The notes under the pieces were generated by a model. It was not told where the DNA came from. It saw only the letters and a program-made list of their open reading frames with translations, and ran no database searches. A stretch of 64,000 nt of DNA, from the NCBI GenBank assembly GCA_004352715.1, contig SCFE01000106.1, positions 1,370,878-1,434,877 on the forward strand. Reading direction: 5' to 3'. Origin of the DNA: Hofstenia miamia (taxonomy: Eukaryota; Xenacoelomorpha; Acoela). Shown here piece by piece: positions 13,213 through 24,936 of the stretch (within the stretch, counting starts at the first letter, position 1; each line of letters opens with the position of its first letter). The position numbers and the translations under genes were made by a program.

Positions 13213-14043
13213 CAGCAGTCTAAATAGAACCATAATCAGCAATATATTTCGCTAAATAATTAGCATAATCAGAAAAGGGAATTTACCGCCCTAAATTTCA
13301 ACAAAATTCAATGCAATAAATTTTATTATTTATTGAAAATAATGCTCTTAATGTGTAATCTTTTTTATCTAAAATTGTTTTAAATATATTATATAATATA
13401 ATTCAGCTGCTTTTAGTGTAAGTTGATCTTGTGTCTTGCATAATATTTTATAACTAAATTGATAATCGCAGATATTTAAGTGATTTGATATTTCTGTTGA
13501 TGTTCTATGCTATTGAATTCTTCTATATAGAATACAGAGGAATCTATACAAGCTGCCTAATAAGAAATCTTAAAAACATTAAATCAATAAAATAAAATGT
13601 GAGAATGCTTTCAGCAACATATAAAATACGATCTTTTCTCAATTTAAAAGCACCTACAAATTTTGAAGAATTGTCTAACGTTGTTTAGAAAATTACATGC
13701 GCTTATGTAGGACAAACTTCAACACAATTATGTAGAAAAATTCAAGTGCATAGAACATCAACAGAAATATCGAATCACTTAAATATCTGTTAATATCAAT
13801 TTAGTTATAAAATATTATGCAAGACATGAGATAAATTTACATTAAAAGCAGCTGAATCATATTATATAATATATTTAAAACTAATTTTGGATAAAAAAGA
13901 TTACATATTCAAAAAATTATTTTCAATGAATTTATAAAATTAATTACATTGAATTTTATTGAAATTTAGTGCGGTAAATTTCATTTTCTGATGATGCAAA
14001 TTATTTATCGAAATATATTGCTGATTGTGTTTCTATTTAAACT
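13213..14043. repeat. Long inverted repeat around a Penelope-like fragment
   Basis: The left arm (13213-13510) is the imperfect reverse complement of the right arm (13748-14043), about 300 bp each, with a spacer of about 237 bp. The right arm carries the end of a Penelope GIY-YIG coding region plus its 3' flank in plus orientation. The left arm carries the same 3' part in minus orientation. Such head-to-head partial copies are known for Penelope-like elements. The arms have diverged by point changes and small indels, so this is not an exact assembly palindrome. Confidence 0.85.
13618..13800 (+). pseudogene. Penelope-like element GIY-YIG endonuclease fragment
   Basis: Translation gives FLNLKAPTNFEELSNVV, a TAG stop, then KITCAYVGQTSTQLCRKIQ, VHRTS, ISNH. 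The run SNVV-x-KITC-x-YVGQT-x5-L-x-x-x-I-x-x-H is the start of the GIY-YIG nuclease domain that follows the reverse transcriptase in Penelope-like retroelements. YVG stands for the YIG half, and the H segment follows at the usual spacing. One stop interrupts it and the frame ends at TAA after LNIC. No Penelope reverse transcriptase could be assembled upstream. The piece sits in the spacer and right arm of the long inverted repeat. Family assignment is firm; activity is excluded. Confidence 0.8.
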
Positions 14044-14229
14044 AATAATGCATGTTGGCATTGTGAAGTTATTCATGCATTTATCTATTCGTATATAAAA
14101 ATCTGCTCACATGTTAAAAGGGTGATTTTAATGCAAAAGTAGCCATATATTCTTTTTCATGTTTAATAAAATGATACTTAAACTCCATTCTATTCAAATT
14201 GATATTACATTTTGACCATGTGATGTTTT

Positions 14230-15710
14230 TAAATACTAGAAAAATCAACTGAAAGTCCCGCATTTAAAAAGCAAAACCTGGAATTTCCTATATTCTTCAT
14301 TAAACACAGCTAATGAAATGCTATCAATTAACGAAAACGTTACTTTTCTATTTGGATATATGCTGCCTAGAAAAAATATATTCTCTTATCCTAATATTTA
14401 AAAAACTCCAAATAACGTTTCAATTCCATGGATTGATTATAAATTTTTAGATTTAATCGAACAAAAGAAACAGAAATGACAAAAAACCATCATAAATGCT
14501 TGTAAAACTGTACGAAATTCATGCAACTATGAAATCATAGAGTTGATACAATGTTTTAAAACACATCCAGTGGACCTGTCTAATACCAACTTGGCTCCTA
14601 AAACTCACAGACGATTTAGTAGCTGAATCAATATGTTATATGTTAAATGCATGTATAAGATATTCCTTTTGTCCAGACGACGTAAAATTGGCAAAAATAA
14701 AACCACTATTTAAAAAGCCGATCTCGACGATGGTTAAATTAAAGACCTATTTCAATCACTTCTTCAATCAGCAAAGTATTTGGCCGAATTCTTTTTAATC
14801 AAATTAATGACCATTGTTGAGAACATCATCTTTACTCTAAAACGAAATATGATCCTCGCAACGCTATTTCTACAAATGCCACTTTAATACAAGCTATAGA
14901 AAAATTGAGAAAAACTATAGATGATAATAAATACTCAACAATTGCCTGCTTAGACCTTCCGAAAGAATTCGATTCCATTGATAATCGTACATAAATTTTT
15001 AGGTTTTTCTTATGACAACAGACTGGATTTAGCGGATTTCAATTGGCTTAAAAGTTTGTGCATTTTATATCTAGTCGTAAAACTGGAGGTAAAATCGGAT
15101 GCATTACATTATCTTCCGAATACTTGACCAAATTTATGAATTATTTGTTTAAAATATTGGATTTCATTCTGCAATTGGCCATAATCATTTGTTATCGCTA
15201 TAATTTCAAAAGCAAAAATTAAGTCATTAACTGTCAACAGATATAACCCAAAAATTTTTCTCAAAATTGACAAGTGCAACTAAATTGAGCTATCAAAGTA
15301 GCAGTAATAATAGTTTTAATAAGAATAATACGGAAAAATCTCAAGCTTCTTTCTACATCCACAATGTTATATCTATATAGATGTATTAACGACATTCTTC
15401 AAAGTAATTAACAAATAATTTCTTCATGCAAAATTCATCAAACAAAACAATAGAACGCATATAGTTGAACCAATTAGGTATAAGAAGCAGATAATGAAAA
15501 ACTCATTTCTAAACACAGCCATTAATATATGGAATGAATTACCAAAATAACTCAAGTAAATAAATAAAAATGCTTTTACACCTATAACTCTAAAGGACTG
15601 AAATGACGAGCTTAAAAATTTTGCAATCCTGATAACTCTATTAATAGAAACTAACATTGACATAACCTAAGTCGAGTATCATTATTATTTGTAAGTATTC
15701 CTCGATTTGT
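14230..15710 (+). mobile_element. Decayed CR1-like LINE, family A, plus strand
   Basis: A degenerate copy of the LINE found at 55690-59960 on the other strand. Matching segments in order are: the endonuclease-RT linker (14230-14480), an RT segment reading PISITSSISKVFGRI (about 14750), RT motif A as YSTIACLDLPKEFDSID (about 14935-14985; the partner reads YSAIACLDLSKAFDSID), and a C-terminal block RTHIVEPIRYKKQIMK (about 15455-15510; partner RTHIIEPIRYKKQIMK). Frameshifts, stops and deletions are frequent, and the YADD region is not recoverable. It begins about 190 bp after the Penelope inverted repeat. Minus-strand open frames over its tail are shadows. Confidence 0.8.
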
Positions 15711-17589
15711 TCAATTTTGTTTTATTTGTTTTTCTTGCCGCTCTCAGAATTGTTATCAGTATTTTTGTATTGTTCAAAGAATTTCTGAATATAGATTTTT
15801 CTTCTTTAAATATCACTCAGCTCTTCCTGCATGAATTGATCATCCAAATATCATTTATCTACTATCAATTGTGGAATTGCTTGTTTAAATGGAACGCAAC
15901 TGTATACAACTATTATGACAAACACTATATACAATTTTTACAAAATATACAATAGCTTTTTGTTTAACATATATTTAATGACATTTTATCGAAAAAAATT
16001 CCTATCAGTAAATAGTTATTTCTTAAACATGTATCTCGCATCTTAAGTGATTTCAATGACACGAAGTTTTGAAAAAATGCACTTTTAAATAAATGTCAAT
16101 AGAAACTTTGATAATACTTTAACTTCATACATAATATAAAAATATTAAAATATTTGGTTCCACCAAATAGCACAGAGAATTGAAAACTTCTTCAAACTTT
16201 AGGAATGAGGAAGACTTCCCACAAACTATTTTGTTCTAAAATAATATATAATTAATAACTAAATAATTAAGTTTAAAGCTCAAAATTTACCGGATGCACT
16301 CTGCAATTCCCACAGTCAGTCATCTCAATGATTCTCAGATTTAGAATAGATGAATCCGTGGCTTCAGATCACATATAAATACAACATGTAAAAAGGCCAA
16401 ATCTATTATTTACTACACAATCTAAAAGATCTCCCCTTTTCTACTACTGAGTTAGAGTTATTATATTCCATTTGCTATAAACCATGGGTGGACAACATTA
16501 CTATCATCTGAACTCTATAGATTTAGTGCAAAAAAGCTGTCAGATTTGGTATCATCGAATGCTATGAACCGTAGAAATGACAAATCATATAATTCAATGA
16601 CTCGGAATCTTTTACATCCGCTCTCTTGCTTGTAGAACATGAGGACATTTTATTCATACAAGAGGCTTAAAACAGGCCTTGCCAAGAGGCTAAGACAGAA
16701 AGAGAAAGTAGTGCAATATTTTCAAACCGGTTTCTGCGAATCAATACCTATTGATGATATATTTTGATTCTCTTGTATTAGAGTAATCTACTTAATACAT
16801 TATTTATTATTCAGAATTTACCTTTTCAATATATGGACGTACCACATTATTTCGTCAGCAATTGCAGAGTAATCTAAAGTCTTGAATCAACATTCCTCAA
16901 CTCTATTATAACATAAGCAATTCAGTTTTAAATACTGCCCAAAATATGTATACAAAAAAGCAAAGTACGCATAAAAAATTTACAACTAACGTCTTTCAAA
17001 CATGTCCATTTCATTAACAGTACGTACACCACATTCATGAAATAGAGTAATTTTCTTTGGAAGTACATAATTTAACAAGTGAATATGCGATGTACAAAAT
17101 TACCTAAAATTGAAAATTAATAAATTTATAATATGACAAAGAAGAACCCTGTGCAATCATAAAACTGCGTAGAAATTATTTTCCTCAACTACATGAAATG
17201 TATTAGACCGATGTGGAAATGGGGAGAACTAATTCACTGAAAAGAATTATTCTAACGAAAGTTTTGTTACTCTGTCTTTTGATAGCTAGCATGGAACCCA
17301 TTTTCCAGTTTTGCAAGGCTTTACCAAGCATTACCATCCTACGATTGCAATCCTCATTTCACTTGTTGTTTAACTTTAAACAGCCTGGGGATTTTTGTAA
17401 AAATTTCATGATATAAAAATTTTTTAAACGCTTACAGATCGAAAACTATTAAGGGTATACTCAATCTGAAAGCACCACACGATAGAGGAGAGTCACCTCT
17501 TTCTTTTTTGGCTCTAAATCCGCGCACTGGCTATATCCAATATGAGGCGTGCAGTTCCGAGAAGTCTCCGGGCGGCTCAATGGGTTTGG
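15711..17589. other. Non-genic AT-rich sequence
   Basis: No gene is supported. A 65-codon frame starting at ATG 17219 has a hydrophobic, signal-peptide-like N-terminus but no further support. Confidence 0.45.
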
Positions 17590-17930
17590 AAACAGCTAAA
17601 GTTCTATATAGCCTCCATGGGCTCAAAACCTTCTAAATACATGAACACTAGGTATGGAAAGAATTTAAATCTTTTTCAAAAATTCGAAATTTTCAAAGAA
17701 AACGTGTTAGTCTTTTGAACAGCCTCTGCCACAGTAATAAGCTGTGACAGAAATTTTCAACATTGCATTAAAGTATGTTCCACAATAGACATACCCATAC
17801 CCCAAGATTTTCAAATTTGGAAATAGGCTTGGAGAAAATTCTTTGTAAATGTAGAAAAAACGGTTTGTCCTTTAAAAAGGACGCCAGGTTGATTAAGATT
17901 AATAGCGACAAACAGCATTTCCTCAAATTT
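17590..17930 (+). repeat. Dispersed repeat R2, copy 1
   Basis: About 340 bp match 44150-44480 in inverted orientation. Shared landmarks are CCTCCATGG, AAATACATGAACA, AGAATTTAAATC, TTCAAAATTCGAAATTTTCA-like runs, AAGCTGTGA and TTGTCCTTTAAAA. No coding potential or terminal repeats were recognised. The class is unknown. Confidence 0.75.
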
Positions 17931-18751
17931 AAGATCTTTGAAGAACACATTTCTTTGTTGATACTTACCGCTAAGACTTCCTTTTTTAGACTTAAAGGTT
18001 GTCCTTATTGCTGAACTTAATGTGTTTTTATGAAATTCGTACAGAAAAATATGGGCACAAGCTTTTTTTGACATGTACACATGAGTTGACTTTTATAACA
18101 ATAACTCAAAATTTGTGAATAGAAAGAATAGGTTAGTAATATAGATTTCCACACATGATATTCACAGTATAGTTTGGGAGAAATATAAGCCAAAATCTTA
18201 AAGAATCTAACAAAAACCAAAATTACAAAACAGTCGTCATCGATTTTATCATTAATGCTAACATTTAATTTCAGTGTTTCATAACCATATTTTGTTCACA
18301 TAAAAATATTTCTAACTAAAAATACTGTTCCTATCCTTATTCGAATTCAAACTATAAATTTGTTGTACGATACTTCTGTAAATATACCATTAACGTAAAT
18401 TTATTATACTGCATTATTCGTTCTATTAAATATATAAAAATAGAGCAGAATCTCACCGCATCATTTGATCAAGTCTATTACAATTTGAACTGAAAACTTT
18501 ATTTATAGGATTTTTCCTGATTCTCAATAGTATATTATCATGATAAGCAAAATTAAAAATATAACAAAATAAGAAGGAGTGCTCGAAAAACTATGCAAAA
18601 TCATCAAAAAAAATTGGATCTTATATATTTCAGTAATAAAACATGTCTGACGATAACAGACGTGTGATTTAAAGACAAATACGTGTGTATATGTAAGCCT
18701 TGCAAACAAAAGCATACTGGGTAAATACTATAAAGTCAATGAAAGGCCACT
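17931..18751. other. Non-genic AT-rich sequence
   Basis: Nothing supported between repeat R2 and the piggyBac element. Confidence 0.5.
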
Positions 18752-18800
18752 TTAAGACTAGAAGCGCCAGACTTTTAATATACTTAAAAGCGCCAAAACC

Positions 18801-18812
18801 AGTCAATTGACG
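18801..18812. repeat. Left subterminal palindrome of the piggyBac element
   Basis: AGTCAATTGACG, one mismatch from the palindrome CGTCAATTGACG. It is preceded by TTAAAAGCGCCAAAACC (from 18784), a partial repeat of the terminal GCGCCA module. Possible transposase-binding site by analogy with other piggyBac internal repeats; this is inference. Confidence 0.6.
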
Positions 18813-19108
18813 ATTGCTATATTACTACAAATATACCCAAAACCTTAGTAACATATTATAAATGATATTTAAAACAAATTCATGTAAATATTCATGTACA
18901 CAGATTGCATTGTCCTATTAAAATAATAAAAAGGGTGTGAATAGTTTGTGTAAATATTTCAAAGAGATGCAAATATTTTGCAAGAAGAGCTTCGCAGCTA
19001 ATTGTACCCAATTATCATGGATTACTAAATATACTCCAATTTTATTTGATAGAATTGCTCCAAAGGGGTAGAAATTTCAAGCTTACCAGTATCATTTGTC
19101 ATTTGTAA

Positions 19109-19985
19109 TGTCTCAACGAATGTCAGCTCAACGTTTCCTGGAAGCAATGATAAATCTTCCAAGTGATGAATCTGGAGATGCCACTGAACAAGATTTAGAG
19201 AGATAGAGGAGAATAATGATGAACACCTATTACATGATATTTCATATTCAACAAGCAGCAGTAATGAAGATTTAGTCCTCTTGTCACATAGCAGTCACGA
19301 AGAGATTGACAATGAAAATACTTCACTTAGAGCGCAAGATGGAACCGAATGGACAATAATTGAATATACACAGGGAGCTAGACGTGGTAGAATGCAACGA
19401 CAAAATATTATAAGCCAGCCCGAAGGTGTAACACGAGCTTGTACTGGCATCATAACTCCAATAGACGCATGGAATCTTCTCTTTGATAATTGGATGCTGA
19501 ATTTTATTGTTGATTGTGTAAATGCTTTTGCTAATGAAAGGACAGATGATTGGAATTTACAAGAGATGAACTAGAAAAATTCGTGGGACTACTGTACCTA
19601 AAAGGAATTACATATCGACGAAATTATCAATTTGAAAAACTATAGTCAACGACATACGGATGTCCCATATTCAATAAGACACTGTCCTGCCAAAAAATGA
19701 GAGAAAAAGATTTCACAGATTTGATAGTCGTCAAGATCGCCGTAGAAATCTGCAACATGGCAAGTTTTGTCTAATTTCAACTATTTTAGATCGCTTTGGA
19801 GCCAATTCTTAACGTTGCTACCACCCATCATGATTCCTGACTATTGATGAAATATTATTTCCGACTAAAACACGCTGCTCTCTTGTCAGATTAATGTTCA
19901 ATGTGAAAAGAATAGAACTGTGAATTTGTGCAGAATTTGCAGTAAACCTGTTTGTGGGAAGTGCCAGTCTGTCATATGTATTTAG
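19109..19985 (+). pseudogene. piggyBac transposase, frameshifted and missing most of the DDE core
   Basis: The start at ATG 19109 gives MSQRMSAQRFLEAM and an acidic N-terminus, with a frame change near 19200. The typical N-terminal fold follows: WTIIEYTQGARRGRMQ, then TPIDAWNLLFDNWML and IVDCVNAFAN. After another frame change at about 19565 come ELEKFVGLLYLKGI, GCPIFNKTLSCQKMREKDF, then RFDSRQDRRRNLQHGKF. FLTIDEILFPTKTRC holds the first catalytic aspartate (codon 19846-19848). Immediately after it the sequence jumps to NLCRICSKPVCGKCQ, the C-terminal cysteine-rich zinc-binding domain, ending at TAG 19983-19985. The other two catalytic aspartates and roughly half the enzyme are absent. At least four frame changes or stops make it non-functional. 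Confidence 0.85.
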
Positions 19986-20004
19986 CTTTAAAATACTTCT
20001 TTTG

Positions 20005-20037
<33 letters not shown>

Positions 20038-20040
<3 letters not shown>

Positions 20041-20249
20041 TGTCTCAATAAAAATTGCAATATAAATGTATCTTTATCAACTTGGTCGACCAATTGTNNN
20101 NNNNNNNNNNNNNNNNNNNNNNNNNNNNNNNNNNNNNNNNNNNNNNNNNNNNNNNNNNNNNNNNNNNNNNNNNNNNNNNTATATATATATATTGTCTCAA
20201 TAAAAATTGCAATATAAATGTATCTTTATCAACTTGGTCGACCAATTGT
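20038..20249. repeat. Gap-flanked direct duplication inside the piggyBac
   Basis: About 60 bp at 20038-20097 (ending GACCAATTGT) recur at 20190-20249 across 82 N (20098-20179) beside TA repeats. It is probably an assembly overlap. Confidence 0.8.
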
Positions 20250-20433
20250 TATTAAGTTCATATATTGCACCAAACAGAAAAATGCAGCAAAATTATAAGG
20301 CTAAGATTTTTTTCAGTTAATATGTAGAAACCACTTGTATAGAAAGATATAAGAATATAACTTTTTTATGAATAGTGTATCCTCAAAACATATTTAGCTT
20401 AAGTAAAAAATTTAACTTTGAGGTCATAGCAGT

Positions 20434-20619
20434 CGTCAATTGACGGTAATGGCGCTTAAAGATATATCTACACACTACTTTTTTCTATGTAGTATTATCG
20501 GAAGAAAAATTGGTCCACTCGCGCTTTGCAATTATAAAAAAATAATAAATGATTACTGAGGAAAAACCGCTTCCACAAAAAATTATTATAATTTAAAATG
20601 TCAAAATCGTCAATTGACG
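20434..20619. repeat. Two right-end palindromic modules of the piggyBac element
   Basis: CGTCAATTGACG occurs at 20434-20445 and 20608-20619. Each is followed within about 15 bp by a GCGCC/GCCGC-type motif (GGCGCTTAAAG at 20451, GCCGCTTCTAG at 20625). The right end therefore carries the terminal module twice, 174 bp apart. Confidence 0.75.
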
Positions 20620-20641
20620 GGTTTGCCGCTTCTAGTGTTAA

Positions 20642-21930
20642 GGTATGAAAACAAAAGCTGTGAACGGATGATTCAAAATCCGCCGATTACATATTTTGAG
20701 TGAACAGATGCCAGCAGCGTTATGCCCTGAACACGCTAATTGTTCAATTGTTCAAAATTACACCCTAATTAACGGCACTATGCTAAAGTAGCAAATTGAA
20801 TTGTGAAAACAAACAACGCATCCAAATTTCACACATGCCTAAAATTAATAAAATTTGTCATCACCAACACTGCGACACACAATGCAATTAATTGCATGTA
20901 ATCTAATTTAATGAGTTGTGAAATAAAAGTCTCATAGACACCATGAGTAAAGGGATATCAAATTATATCGCTAGGTACAAAGTTTGTACAAAATATCTGA
21001 GATTTTTTTAATTTCAAATTTTCATTTTGACGCAATATATTCAAGCAAATCATGCATAGAGCATGCTGCTATTGGAAATTATTGAGATTTTGAAGTTTCG
21101 CCACACTTACATTTGGAAAGAGTCTACATGCTTGAATGTGACATTATCGAACTAGTTAGCCTACCTGGTATTACATCAACATTATCAGTTATTCTAATGT
21201 TGAAAACTTTAATGAAATTGCATGAATCCCACACTAATTACCATTATGCTTAGTAAATTTCCAAATAATAAGCTTCAACAAATTCGTTGCAATTGCTATA
21301 TTGACTGTTGAAGTTTTCCCAGCTAGTTTAACACCTTCTGCTATAGCACTGATAGTTTGTTTGGAATATTAATATATATAATTACTTCGAATATTTTGGG
21401 ACCATTAGAAGGGAAATTACAATATGGATAATCTACAAATTCTTACCTGAAACACAAGATCGTGATATCTCAGATGATATTGAAGAATACCATATCCAAG
21501 TAAGCAAATCTGCAATGCCCACCAATAGAAGTATTATGCATAAAAATGAATTAATGGCATCATATATATAATCAAGATGAATTCACTTGCAATTTTAACA
21601 TCATGATACAGCGGAAGTGGGATATCTGTTCATATTCATACATTTATATACATAGCAAGTAACATAATATGGTCGGACGTTGCTCTGGAATGAATAAATA
21701 AAATCTTTGAAGATTGTATATATAAATATACAACAACATTACACCAACAAATTATAGAAATTGTGACTGACGTTCAGTAACGCAATTCTATTTTGCTTAG
21801 GGCCTAGAAAACATGTTTCAATATTCCAAAGATTACTAATCTGAATCATGTAGAGCTAGGGATCGTAAAGTTTTAAAAATACTTTGAAATTCATCATAAC
21901 TCACTGAAATTTGTTCTAATAAGCGTATTG
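20642..21930. other. Non-genic AT-rich sequence
   Basis: Nothing supported. Confidence 0.5.
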
Positions 21931-22493
21931 TTAAGTAGCGTTCAGACCTACATCTTTGTTCCCAAGTTTTTGGAAATTAAAATATTCACAAAAAAGTTTT
22001 ATCGCGTTCAGAACTAAAACTTTGTTCACAACTTTAATTTTTTATTAAATTAAAATTTTCAAAACCAATATATTCAAATTTTAAATTAGGGTCCGTATAA
22101 TGATTTCGTTTATTTATCAAAAAGACACTAACTATATTCACCTCTAATCATTGATATTAAATTTTAACCAGCAAATGTTTGCTTGTTATCAGGGTTTTCC
22201 AGATTTAATGTATCTTCTATTTTGTCAAAAGAAATCACTGATGACTCTTTAAATGCGTATATTATTAATGTTGTATCTGTCAATACTTGCATTCCATAAA
22301 CAAGACTTTAACAATAAAACGGCGGCAGCTGCACCCCAACCTAGCAGGACCGTGTGATGTCATTTTGACCTCACCACACAATTTTTTTTGACAAATTATA
22401 TAGTTTGATCTATAGATTAGAATAGTCAATTGTGTTTAAAGGTCCTATAAGTTAAAATGTTTTCGACTGGTTGTAGGTCTGAACGCTACTTTA
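21931..22493. mobile_element. MITE with 19-bp inverted ends and TTA duplication
   Basis: The left end AGTAGCGTTCAGACCTACA (from 21934) is the exact reverse complement of the right end TGTAGGTCTGAACGCTACT (to 22490). TTA flanks both sides (21931-21933, 22491-22493). A 3-bp TTA/TWA duplication is characteristic of PIF/Harbinger. The 557-bp body has no transposase. A second, imperfect copy of the terminal module (GCGTTCAGAACTAAAAC) lies 70-80 bp inside the left end. Assignment rests on ends and target site only. Confidence 0.78.
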
Positions 22494-24271
22494 GGAATAT
22501 GTGTTAAGATATGCACGAATGCATAAAAATTGATAGTGCTTGTTAAATTGCTATTAAGATTATTTAACATGAGAATATTATACAAAAAGGTTTGGTAAAG
22601 TGTCCGAAATACTATCTTAGTAAAATAGGAGGTGCTTAACTTCCATTGAATTTTTCATATATTTTTTGATAGCAATTAGCAACTATAACTCACTGAAACA
22701 TTGTATTTTTAATTACCATGTATAATGAATGTTGCAAAACGGTAAAAATTCTTTATAAATTGCCACGTTATTATTCAGGTATTGCAAATTTGCAATTTAA
22801 ACAAACTTTTATTCATTAAAATGAAATATCCCTAATTAGACGACCACGCAATAACTTTTTACAATTGCAATTATATGAGATGTTTATATTTATTGACACG
22901 AATAAAATATAGAATTCTACAACACGTTGATTACATGAGAACGTCTAAATTGCTAAAAAAAAAAGGTGCAATGCAGTGCTAAGATGTCAAGATAATTAAT
23001 AAAGTTGTTAAAATTAAGTTTACATATTGAGTTTTATGCTCTACTCCAATTATAGACCACATTTGTCTTTTAGATGACACTACATGAAAGCTCCAAGTAA
23101 GTAATTCAAATTTCAAATTCGGATCCGTCAGTTCATATAAACTATTAGACTTACATGCCCCTACATCTCCACACATGGCAAATAGAAATATTTCGTTCAT
23201 AAATTAAATGTTTGTAGACACGTTTCTGAAATAGTAAGTTAATTTTAAGGAGATGAGCAACAGCAACAATGAACTAATCGTTGGTTTGCACAGCAGCATA
23301 ACATTTTTACTTTAAACTATACATTAATCTTTCTTAAGAGGTAAACTTGGCTGCAAAGAATGTCAGGCACTTCACTCTTTTAACAATGAACTGGTAGTAG
23401 TCTGTTCATTTTGTTGAGGAATGGATATATGTAAAAGTACGATAAGATAATATCTTTCTTTAAATAAACCTAAAATTCAGAAAAGCCTAAGAAAAATTCA
23501 AAGACATGAGCAAACTAGTCTTCATAATAAAGAAATTCAAATACATGCAAAAAAAGTAAATGGAAATATTTGAAATAAAACAAGACTTGATAGTGAGCGC
23601 TGTTTAAGATCCACATATGTTCTGCCTTATATGAACCGATCATTTTCAGATTTTTGTACGCTTTTAAAACCGCAAGAGATTTATGGTACAAACATGGGAG
23701 TGATACTACATTCTTCATTAGTACATATATATTACTTACTTAATGTGTTATAATATAGCTATTTCAATTTCAAGTTTGCAAAAATATTTTGTAATTAATT
23801 TACACACTACTGTATTAAACTGTATCATGTAGTCTAAAGTGATTAATATTGATGAATGACGTCATCATTTTTCTGATTGAAGGTATCAAATTGATATTGA
23901 AATTTGAAAGCTTGACTTAAAAATTGGCCTGAAAATGGCTTCAAATTTTAGCCAATTACACTAAATACGTTCTACTTAGACAATTAAACATTAACAACAC
24001 CCATTGCTATATTTTTGCACATGCAAATATAATTTTTCTAAGAAAACTACATATACATCTACATCATTTTGACTGGCTAGGGAAACACACACAACTCACT
24101 AGATAATTAAGAAATCTAAAATCTGAAAACGCCACTGCATAAATATCAGAAGCAATTCATGAATTTCATTTTGATCGGTTGAAATCGCAATCAGCTATAT
24201 GTTTACAGCTTTAATAGTATATTACATTCTTAACTGGAATGTTTTATTCATAGTTGACCAGTTTTCACAAC
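22494..24271. other. Non-genic AT-rich sequence
   Basis: No gene supported. Frames at 22979-23200 and 23515-23718 (minus) are unremarkable. Confidence 0.5.
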
Positions 24272-24563
24272 CAGGGCCGTGGCTAGGGGAGGGCCAGGGG
24301 GGCCATGGCCCTCCCTCTTATGCTACTTGCCCCCCCTTCCTCTTGGCATCCCGGATACAAAACTCCATAGTACTAACTCTAATATTCTGTAACTAAGTTA
24401 GAGTGAATATGTTTTAGTTGAAATATATAAAATACTAATCCCATTCTATTTAAAAATTCAATCAAAAAGTGTGAAACTATTTCATATGAGTAAAACTATG
24501 ATTAATTTATTGAACTTTGCGGGGCCATGCCCCCCTAAATTTCAAATGCAAGCCACGGGCCTG
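24272..24563. mobile_element. Short hAT-like MITE
   Basis: The left end CAGGGCCGTGGCTAGGGG and the reverse-complemented right end CAGGCCCGTGGCTTGC are inverted repeats. A second inner pair reads GGGGGGCCATGGCCCTC and GGGGGGCATGGCCCCGC. CAGGGxCGTGGCTAG-type termini are common in hAT-derived MITEs. Length 292 bp, GC-rich ends in an AT-rich setting. No convincing 8-bp target duplication is visible, so the class is provisional. Confidence 0.65.
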
Positions 24564-24909
24564 CCGCAAACCTCAATAAAGATATAAAGAATATAAAAAG
24601 GGTTGCACTTTGGAAAAGCTATTAATTACAATCAGTTGGATGAATATTAACGATGTAGAAGTAGGCCTCCAATTTCTCAGTCTAAAATTAACATGTAAAT
24701 TGTAGTACTTTGGCTACAATACTCGCAATTTCTGGAAGCAGATTGTATGAAAAAATAGAAACTCAAATTGTAAGGACAAATGAAAATCTTAAAAAATCAT
24801 TTTCAATATTCTGATTCATCAATGAAAAATCTGTTTAATTACAAGCAATGTCAATATATTAATTTGCATTTAAATGACTACATTAACTATTCAAAACTAA
24901 AACCAATAT
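24564..24909. other. Sequence downstream of the ARM-repeat gene
   Basis: No gene seen. Confidence 0.5.
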
Positions 24910-24915
24910 TTTATT
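24910..24915 (-). terminator. AATAAA polyadenylation signal of the ARM-repeat gene
   Basis: AATAAA on the minus strand, about 21 bases after the TAG stop of the gene at 24937-25716. The very short 3' UTR fits a compact gene. Confidence 0.55.
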
Positions 24916-24936
24916 TAAATTTTCATTCCAACAAAT

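Larger units (their letters stand above)
18752..20641 (+). mobile_element. Internally deleted piggyBac element with TTAA target duplication
   Basis: TTAA lies at both ends (18752-18755 and 20638-20641). Inside them are terminal inverted repeats: left GACTAGAAGCGCCAGAC, right (reverse complement) CACTAGAAGCGGCAAAC. The TTAA target is the piggyBac hallmark. Internal palindromes CGTCAATTGACG sit near each end. A disrupted piggyBac transposase lies at 19109-19985, with a TA microsatellite and an assembly gap (20098-20179) downstream. The body is about 1.9 kb including the gap and its duplicated flank, shorter than an autonomous element. Most of the catalytic core is deleted, so it is non-autonomous. 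Confidence 0.88.

Noticed and set aside
17219-17416. 65-codon frame with a signal-peptide-like N-terminus
   Set aside because: Mature part shows no pattern, no promoter or conserved cysteines; chance frame cannot be excluded.
24199-24396. 65-codon frame over the hAT-like MITE
   Set aside because: Coding read-through of inverted-repeat DNA.
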